Shown in pieces: positions 58,866-64,000 of a DNA stretch of 64,000 bases. Source of the DNA: VRUE01 sp963705635 (GTDB lineage Bacteria > Actinomycetota > Thermoleophilia > Solirubrobacterales > 70-9). The notes beneath the pieces are model-generated. The model saw only the letters and a program-made list of their open reading frames with translations. It was not told the origin of the DNA and ran no database searches. The position numbers and the translations under genes are program-made. The DNA is taken from the NCBI GenBank assembly GCA_963705635.1, contig CAVPKH010000004.1, positions 868,001 through 932,000 on the forward strand. Direction: 5' to 3'. Within the stretch, counting starts at the first letter, position 1. Each line of letters opens with the position of its first letter.

Positions 58866-59682
58866 TCTCTTGATTCTCCTCATCGGCCGAGCTCTCGGCG
58901 TCCTGGTCGCCCTCCGCGGCGGGCTCTGCGCCCTCACCCTCGTCCTCGCCCTCGGGCTTCGCGTATGCGTCGGGGTTCTCTTCCTTCAGCTGCTCGAGCG
59001 CGGCCTGCTCGGCCTCGGCCCGCAGGCGGGCCTCCTCCTTGCGCTTCTCCTCCTCCGCGGCGGCCTCGGCCTCCGCGTCGGCGTCCGGTTTACCGGGCCG
59101 TCCCTCTTTGGCGAAGGGCATGCCCAGCCCGAGCAGCAGCTCGAACGCTTCCTCGTCGGTCGCCGCGCTGGTCGTGATCGTCACGTCCAGGCCACGTACC
59201 TCGTCGATCGAGTCGTAGTCGATTTCGGGGAAGATCAGCTGCTCCTTGACGCCCATCGAGTAGTTGCCGCGGCCGTCGAAAGAGCGCGGGTTGAGGCCGC
59301 GGAAATCCCGGATTCGCGGAATCGCGATCGAGCAGAGCCGGTCGAGGAACTCCCACATGCGGGCCTGGCGCAGGGTCACGGAGAGGCCGACCGGCATCCC
59401 CTCGCGCACCTTGAAGGAGGCAATCGACTTGCGGGCCCGGCGAACGTTGGGGTGCTGACCGGCGATCGTCGCCAGCTGAGTCTGGGCAGCTTCGAGCATC
59501 TTGTTGTTCTGCTTCGCCTCGCCCAGGCCCATGTTGAGGGTGATCTTCTGCAGGCGCGGCGCCTGCATCGGGGTCGAGTAGCCGAACTTGCTGGTCAGGG
59601 CCGGCAGGATCTCCTGCTCGTAGCGCTCGCGCAGGCGAGGCGGCGGCACGGCCTGAGCCGGGGCTGAAGTGGTTGCCTCCAT
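58858..59682 (-). CDS. rplE: 50S ribosomal protein L5 with long acidic tail
   Basis: 274 residues. The L5 core (ITLNMGLGEAKQNNKMLEAA, FRGLNPRSFDGRGNYSMGVKEQLIFPEID, TTSAATDEEAFELLLGLGMPF) ends near residue 185. About 90 further residues are coiled-coil-like then strongly acidic (EAEAAAEEEKRKEEARL ... EDEGEGAEPAAEGDQDAESS). Usual L5 is ~180. Confidence 0.93.
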   Translation of the reverse strand: MEATTSAPAQAVPPPRLRERYEQEILPALTSKFGYSTPMQAPRLQKITLNMGLGEAKQNNKMLEAAQTQLATIAGQHPNVRRARKSIASFKVREGMPVGLSVTLRQARMWEFLDRLCSIAIPRIRDFRGLNPRSFDGRGNYSMGVKEQLIFPEIDYDSIDEVRGLDVTITTSAATDEEAFELLLGLGMPFAKEGRPGKPDADAEAEAAAEEEKRKEEARLRAEAEQAALEQLKEENPDAYAKPEGEDEGEGAEPAAEGDQDAESSADEENQENG

Positions 59683-60020
59683 CAGAGCGACACCCCGCTG
59701 CGCTTCGCGAAGCGCTCGCGCTTGCCGCCTTTGTCGCGGCGCACGCCGATGCGCGAGGGCTTGTTGTCTTTGGGGTCGAGCAGCATCACGTTGGAGACGT
59801 GGATCGGCCCCTCCTTCTCGACGATGCCTCCGACGTCGCCACCACGCTGGGCGTCTTTGACCGAGCGCGGCCGTTCATGCCGCTTGATCATGTTGAGGTG
59901 CTCGACGTAGACCCGGCGCTTCTTCGGCTCGGTGCGCACGACGCGGCCGGTCTTACCGGCGTCCTTGCCGCCGATCACCATCACCTGATCGTCTTTGCGA
60001 ACTCGCATCGCCTTGGCCAT
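59682..60020 (-). CDS. rplX: 50S ribosomal protein L24
   Basis: 112 residues with a KOW motif (DDQVMVIGGKDAGKTGRVVR), as in L24 proteins that start assembly of the 50S. It lies 1 bp from rplN and overlaps rplE by 1 bp. Confidence 0.96.
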   Translation of the reverse strand: MAKAMRVRKDDQVMVIGGKDAGKTGRVVRTEPKKRRVYVEHLNMIKRHERPRSVKDAQRGGDVGGIVEKEGPIHVSNVMLLDPKDNKPSRIGVRRDKGGKRERFAKRSGVSL

Positions 60021-60021
60021 C

Positions 60022-60393
60022 TCAGAGCACCTCGGGCGCCAGCGAGATGATTTTCATGAAGTTGCGATCGCGCAGCTCGCGGGCCACGGGGCCGAAGATG
60101 CGAGTGCCACGGGGGTTGTTGCTCGCCGGATCGATCAGCACGGCGGCGTTTTCGTCAAAGGAGATGTAGGTGCCGTCGGGGCGGCCGAGCTGCTTTTTGG
60201 TCCGCACGACGACTGCCTGCACGACCTCGCCCTTGCGCACGCCGCCCTGCGGGCTGGCCGCTTTGACGGTGGCGGTGATGACGTCACCGACGCCGGCGTA
60301 GCGGCGGTGGGACCCGCCCTTGACGCGGATGCAGAGGATCTCGCGGGCGCCGGAGTTGTCGGCGACCTTCAGTCTCGACTCCTGCTGAATCAC
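60022..60393 (-). CDS. rplN: 50S ribosomal protein L14
   Basis: 123 residues. MIQQESRLKVADNSGAREIL and GTRIFGPVARELRDRNFMKIISLAPEVL are L14-specific. Its GTG overlaps the rpsQ stop (GTGA). Confidence 0.97.
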   Translation of the reverse strand: MIQQESRLKVADNSGAREILCIRVKGGSHRRYAGVGDVITATVKAASPQGGVRKGEVVQAVVVRTKKQLGRPDGTYISFDENAAVLIDPASNNPRGTRIFGPVARELRDRNFMKIISLAPEVL

Positions 60394-61067
60394 TTGGCCC
60401 TCTCCAGCACCTCGACCAAGCGCCAGCGCTTGGTCTTCGACAGCGGCCGGGTCTCGATGACGCGCACGATGTCGCCCTCGCCAGCCTCGTTGCGCTCGTC
60501 GTGAGCGTGCAGCGTGCGCGAGCGGCGCACGACCTTCTCGTAGGTCGGGTGGCGGCGAGCGATGTCGATCCGAACGGTGATCGATTTCTCGCCCTTGTTG
60601 GAAGTCACGATCCCCTGCCGCATCTTCGCCGCAACGGCGTCCTTCTCGGCCTGGGGGGTCCCGGTCGCAGCTGTCTTGCCGGCCTTGGCGGCGGCCCTTT
60701 CCTTGCGACGAGCATCGGCCTTGACCTTGCGCTCCTGGGCGCGCTTGGCAGCCCTCTCCTCGATGCTGAGAGAAGGGGTGGCTTTGTGCGGCTGGCGCGA
60801 CCGTTGCAGGCGGCGCCGCTCCTTCCAGGGCAGATCGTCCTCGGGATCCGGCTCGGCGGGCTCGGCTTTGGGTGCCGGCGCGGACTCAGCAGGCGCATCG
60901 TCCTTCGCCTCGGCCGCGGGCGCCTCCTCCGCGGGTGGCGTCGGGGTGGGCTCCTCGCCCGCAGCTTGCGAGGACGAGGAGTCCTCCCCCGCGACAGGAT
61001 CCGCGGCCTCGGTGGCCTCGTCCTTGGGGGTGTCCTCAGTCACGTCTTTCTTCTCCTCGTCACTCAT
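60390..61067 (-). CDS. rpsQ: 30S ribosomal protein S17 with long N-terminal extension
   Basis: 225 residues; usual S17 is ~85. The S17 core starts around residue 145 (GIVTSNKGEKSITVRIDIARRHPTYEKVVRRS). The first ~80 residues are acidic Ala/Glu/Pro/Ser-rich, followed by ~55 basic residues (WKERRRLQRSRQPHK, KADARRKERAAAK). The ATG overlaps the rpmC stop, so the long form is the native start. Confidence 0.92.
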   Translation of the reverse strand: MSDEEKKDVTEDTPKDEATEAADPVAGEDSSSSQAAGEEPTPTPPAEEAPAAEAKDDAPAESAPAPKAEPAEPDPEDDLPWKERRRLQRSRQPHKATPSLSIEERAAKRAQERKVKADARRKERAAAKAGKTAATGTPQAEKDAVAAKMRQGIVTSNKGEKSITVRIDIARRHPTYEKVVRRSRTLHAHDERNEAGEGDIVRVIETRPLSKTKRWRLVEVLERAK

Positions 61068-61276
61068 TTCTTCAGCTCTTTCTCCACGTCAATCCCGCGC
61101 TCACGCGCGACAGTCAAAATCTTGGCCACGTCGCGCCGAGCAGCCCCGATCCGGGCCGTGTTCTCCAGCTCGCCGGTTGCCTGGCGGAAGCGCAGGTTGA
61201 ACTTCTCCTGCTTGGCGTCGATCAGCTTGGCGATCAGCTCGTCGTCTTTGAGGTCGTGCACCTCGGCGCTCTTCAC
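61064..61276 (-). CDS. rpmC: 50S ribosomal protein L29
   Basis: 70 residues. KSAEVHDLKDDELIAKLIDAKQEKF and FRQATGELENTARI fit L29. GTG 61276 overlaps the rplP TGA. Confidence 0.95.
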   Translation of the reverse strand: MKSAEVHDLKDDELIAKLIDAKQEKFNLRFRQATGELENTARIGAARRDVAKILTVARERGIDVEKELKK

Positions 61277-61695
61277 TGTGCCTCGGCCCCCTCTCGGGTG
61301 ACGAACTTCGTCCTCACGGGAAGCTTGTGCCCGGCCAGGCGCAGCGCCTCGCGGGCGAGGTCCTCGGGGACCCCGGCCAGCTCGAACATCACCTTGCCCG
61401 GCTTGATCACCGCGACCCAGCCCTCCGGGTTGCCCTTGCCCGACCCCATCCGCGTCTCGGCCGGCTTCTTCGTGTAGGGCTTGTCGGGGAAGACGTTGAT
61501 CCAGACCTTGCCGCCTCGTTTGATCTTGCGGGTCATCGCCACACGGGCTGCCTCGATCTGACGGTTGGTGATCCAGCCGCGGTCGAGCGACTTGAGGCCG
61601 TACTCGCCGAAGGCGACGGTGCTGCCGCCCTTGGTGTTGCCGCGCATCCGGCCGCGCATCTGTTTGCGGTGCTTCACCCGCTTCGGCATCAGCAT
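61273..61695 (-). CDS. rplP: 50S ribosomal protein L16
   Basis: 140 residues. MPKRVKHRKQMRGRMRGNTKGG and MGSGKGNPEGWVAVIKPGKVMFE are L16 signatures. It touches the A-site tRNA. ATG 61695 overlaps the rpsC stop; an ATG at 61689 gives the usual MPKR start. Confidence 0.97.
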   Translation of the reverse strand: MLMPKRVKHRKQMRGRMRGNTKGGSTVAFGEYGLKSLDRGWITNRQIEAARVAMTRKIKRGGKVWINVFPDKPYTKKPAETRMGSGKGNPEGWVAVIKPGKVMFELAGVPEDLAREALRLAGHKLPVRTKFVTREGAEAQ

Positions 61696-62525
61696 CAGCG
61701 ACCACCCCCACGCTGGCCGCCGGGCCCACGGCCGCCACCCGAGCGCCCGCCGCCGCCACCGGGACGCCCACGGTCACCGCCGGGTCGTCCGCGATCTCCA
61801 CCGGGACGCCCGCGATCGCCGCCCGGGCGCTGTCCAGGACCGCGGCCGCCGCGCTGGCCGCCCTGCGGCTCATTCTCGTCGGTGAGCTGGTCGCGGAAGC
61901 CCTCGGGCATCACCTCGCCCTTGTTGATCCAGCACTTGACGCCGATGCGACCGGTCGTCGTGCGCGCCTCGAAGAAGCCGTAGTCGATGTTGGCCCGCAG
62001 CGTGTGCAGGGGGACCCTGCCGTCGGAGTAGCCCTCGGTCCTCGCCATCTCGGCGCCGCCGAGGCGACCGGAGACCTGGACCTTGCAGCCTTTGGCGCCG
62101 GAGCGCATCGCCGAGGTGAGAGCGCGTTTCATCGCCCGCCGGAAGGCAACCCGGTTCTGCAGCTGCTCGGCGATCGACTGGGCGACCAGCTTGGCGTCGA
62201 GCTCGGGGCGCTTGACCTCGCGGATGTTCACCTTCACCGGTTTGCCGGTGAGCTTGTGCAGGTCTTTGCGCAGCGCATCGACTTCGCTGCCCGACTTGCC
62301 GATGACGATGCCGGGGCGGGCCGTGTGGATGTCCACGGCGATCTCGCCATGGCGCTCGATCGTGATGTTGGAAAGGCCGGCGTGGGCAAGCTTGCCTTCG
62401 ATGTGATCGCGGATTTTGAGGTCCTCGAGCAGGATGTCGGCGAAGTCTTTCTCGTCGAACCAGGTCGACTTCCAGTCTTGGATGTAGCCGACGCGGAAGC
62501 CGCCGGGATGGATCTTCTGTCCCAT
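61695..62525 (-). CDS. rpsC: 30S ribosomal protein S3 with RGG-rich tail
   Basis: 276 residues. KH domain (GIVIGKSGSEVDALRKDLHKL) and S3 C-domain (GRLGGAEMARTEGYSDGRVPLHTLRANIDYGF, KCWINKGEV) are standard. The last ~60 residues are basic Gly/Arg repeats including three GGDRGRP units. Typical S3 is ~210-230. Confidence 0.95.
   Translation of the reverse strand: MGQKIHPGGFRVGYIQDWKSTWFDEKDFADILLEDLKIRDHIEGKLAHAGLSNITIERHGEIAVDIHTARPGIVIGKSGSEVDALRKDLHKLTGKPVKVNIREVKRPELDAKLVAQSIAEQLQNRVAFRRAMKRALTSAMRSGAKGCKVQVSGRLGGAEMARTEGYSDGRVPLHTLRANIDYGFFEARTTTGRIGVKCWINKGEVMPEGFRDQLTDENEPQGGQRGGRGPGQRPGGDRGRPGGDRGRPGGDRGRPGGGGGRSGGGRGPGGQRGGGR
61740..61860 (-). repeat. rpsC: In-frame Gly/Arg repeats of S3
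   Basis: Near-tandem units of about 21 bp encoding GGDRGRP, drifting at wobble positions. They lie within the S3 C-terminal tail. Confidence 0.6.
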
Positions 62526-62529
62526 GTCC

Positions 62530-62889
62530 CTAGTCCTCGTCTTCCGGGCTCAAAGCCACGGCGATGTGGCTGGTTCGCTTGTGGATTGGCGTCGCCCGGC
62601 CCTGAGCACGGGGGCGGAAACGCTTCAAAGTCGGGCCTTCGTCGACGGTGATCTCGCTGATCCGCATCTCGTCGGCGATCAGGTCGTGATTGTTCTCGGC
62701 GTTGGAGGCGGCGGAATCGATCAGCTTGCGGATGTCCTGCGCCGCCCCGCGAGGGGAGAACTCGAGCAGCGCCCGGGCCTGCTCGATGTGCAGGCCGCGG
62801 ACCTGATCGGCGATCAAGCGCGCCTTGCGCGGGGCCACCCGCACGTAGCGGGAGCTGGCGCGAACGACGATCGGTGCGGCCTCGGCCAC
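62530..62889 (-). CDS. rplV: 50S ribosomal protein L22
   Basis: 119 residues. ASSRYVRVAPRKARLIADQVRG and GPTLKRFRPRAQGRATPIHKRTSHI are L22-specific. I take GTG 62889, which follows AAGGGTG inside the rpsS end; GTG 62898 would add three residues. Confidence 0.95.
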   Translation of the reverse strand: MAEAAPIVVRASSRYVRVAPRKARLIADQVRGLHIEQARALLEFSPRGAAQDIRKLIDSAASNAENNHDLIADEMRISEITVDEGPTLKRFRPRAQGRATPIHKRTSHIAVALSPEDED

Positions 62890-62890
62890 G

Positions 62891-63163
62891 CTATTCACCC
62901 TTGCCCGTGCCCGAGTGGGAGCGGAAGGTCCGGGTCGGCGCGAACTCGCCCAGCTTGTGGCCGACCATCGACTCGGAGATGAAGACGGGCACGTGCTTGC
63001 GGCCATCGTGGACGGCGATCGTGTGACCGACCATGTCGGGGAAGACCGTCGAGGCGCGCGACCAGGTCTTCAGCATCTGCTTCTGGCCCGACTCGTTCAT
63101 CGCGTTGACGCGCTTCATCAGCGCAGCCTCCACCCACGGGCCCTTTTTGGTCGAACGTCCCAT
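62891..63163 (-). CDS. rpsS: 30S ribosomal protein S19
   Basis: 90 residues. GRSTKKGPWVEAALMKRV and TIAVHDGRKHVPVFISESMVGHKLGEFAPTRTF fit S19. ATG 63163 overlaps the rplB stop. Confidence 0.97.
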   Translation of the reverse strand: MGRSTKKGPWVEAALMKRVNAMNESGQKQMLKTWSRASTVFPDMVGHTIAVHDGRKHVPVFISESMVGHKLGEFAPTRTFRSHSGTGKGE

Positions 63164-64000
63164 CAGCGACTCTTTTTCTTTCCTCGGCGCCGGCCGCGCA
63201 CGATGTATCGATCGGATTGCTTGCCCTTCTTGCGCGTGCGATAGCCGAGCGTCGGCTTGCCCCACGGGGTCACCGGGTGCCCACCAGGGGTGTGGTGAGC
63301 CTCGCCGCCGCCGTGCGGATGGTCAACCGGGTTCATCGCTACGCCGCGGCTCTGGGGCCGCTTGCCCTTGTGACGGTTACGGCCGGCCTTGCCGATCTTG
63401 AGGTTCTGGTGCTCGGCGTTGGAGAGGACGCCGACGGTTGCGCGGCACTCGGCCCGCACCAGGCGCATCTCCGAGGAAGGCAGCCGCAGCGTCACCATCT
63501 CGCCCTCCTTGGCGGCGAGCTGGATCGAGGTCCCAGCCGAACGCCCCAGCTTGCCGCCCTGGCCGGGGGTCAGCTCGACGTTGTGGACGAGCGTGCCGGT
63601 CGGCATCTCGCCGAGGGGGAGCGCGTTGCCCGGCCTGATGTCGGCGCCGGGACCGGATTTGACCTCGTCGCCGACCGCGATCGCCGAGGGGGCGAGGATG
63701 TAGCTCTTGGCGCCATCGGCGTAGTGCAGCAGGGCGATGTAGCAGCTGCGATTGGGGTCGTACTCGATCGTCGCCACCTTCGCCGGCACGCCGTCCTTGA
63801 GCCGCTTGAAGTCGATCTGGCGGTAACGGCGCTTGGCGCCGCCGCCGCGGTGACGCGCGGTGACGCGCCCGTTCACGTTGCGGCCCCCCGACTTGCGCAG
63901 GCCCTCGGTCAGCTTGCGCTCGGGGCTCGACGCGGTCAGCTGCTCACGCAGCGGATATGTCGCGAAGCGGCGCCCCGGGCTGGTCGGTTTGGTTTTTCGG
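63163..64000 (-). CDS. rplB: 50S ribosomal protein L2, start beyond the window
   Basis: 279 residues visible; roughly the first five are cut off. RHRGGGAKRRYRQIDFKR and the C-terminal GVAMNPVDHPHGGGEAH are the L2 signature around the peptidyl-transferase centre. Upstream genes of the S10 operon lie outside the window. Confidence 0.96.
   Translation of the reverse strand, partial: RKTKPTSPGRRFATYPLREQLTASSPERKLTEGLRKSGGRNVNGRVTARHRGGGAKRRYRQIDFKRLKDGVPAKVATIEYDPNRSCYIALLHYADGAKSYILAPSAIAVGDEVKSGPGADIRPGNALPLGEMPTGTLVHNVELTPGQGGKLGRSAGTSIQLAAKEGEMVTLRLPSSEMRLVRAECRATVGVLSNAEHQNLKIGKAGRNRHKGKRPQSRGVAMNPVDHPHGGGEAHHTPGGHPVTPWGKPTLGYRTRKKGKQSDRYIVRGRRRGKKKSR

Noticed and set aside
61740..61860. 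Possible CRISPR-like or satellite repeat
   Set aside because: The units are in frame, encode Gly/Arg repeats of S3 and have no spacers.

Overview
The window is high-GC actinobacterial DNA (about 70% G+C by eye). The most likely source is the class Thermoleophilia, order Solirubrobacterales or near it. The evidence is the gene mix (deazaflavin-type oxidoreductase, SigB/F partner switching, free-standing biotin carrier, CHOD-type GMC oxidase beside rubredoxin), frequent GTG starts, many GTGA/ATGA couplings and probable leaderless promoters. The lineage is an inference. I see no IS element, prophage or CRISPR array.

Region 1 (1-24.3 kb) is lipid, acyl-CoA and biotin metabolism. It opens with a truncated methyltransferase, two SDR oxidoreductases, a DDN-family oxidoreductase, a metallo-hydrolase, PlsC, glycerol kinase with a TetR regulator, and an amidase divergent from that regulator. 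A GT2 enzyme, a 69-residue biotin carrier coupled to an enoyl-CoA hydratase, a DNA glycosylase and a CHASE-like/GGDEF diguanylate cyclase follow. Then come bioB-bioF-bioD, an operon marR-MFS-yaaA read leftward, a desaturase with its ferredoxin-type reductase, and a detached bioA. An ECF sigma factor coupled to a DUF4349 membrane protein and a Nudix hydrolase close the region.

Region 2 (24.4-46.9 kb) is mixed: LemA, rubredoxin, a cholesterol-oxidase-like GMC enzyme, superoxide dismutase, a general-stress sigma factor converging on its RsbW-like kinase, an RsbU-like PP2C phosphatase, two glycoside hydrolases (GH114-like, GH5/39-like), tRNA-Pro(CGG), a DsbA-like thioredoxin, an acyl-CoA ligase, two patatins, a PBP4-type peptidase, two tiny membrane proteins in a lower-GC patch, ligA, surE and truA.

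Region 3 (47-64 kb, all leftward) is the S10/spc/alpha ribosomal block from rplB (cut by the window edge) to rplQ, with secY, adk, map and rpoA. Gene order is conventional except that a secreted penicillin-acylase-type hydrolase sits between map and rpmJ, and infA is not there. S17, L5, S5 and S3 carry long low-complexity extensions.

Non-coding features worth attention: a 107-bp repeat present twice about 27 kb apart, each copy directly after a gene in the sense direction; five very long near-perfect inverted repeats at gene ends, two of which include the stop codon; a three-half-site operator in front of marR next to a perfect TGTGA-N6-TCACA site; and a recurrent TANNNT box exactly 6 nt before start codons. 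No clearly new multi-gene system is evident. The repeat pair, the inverted repeats and the ribosomal-protein tails are the least explained signals.
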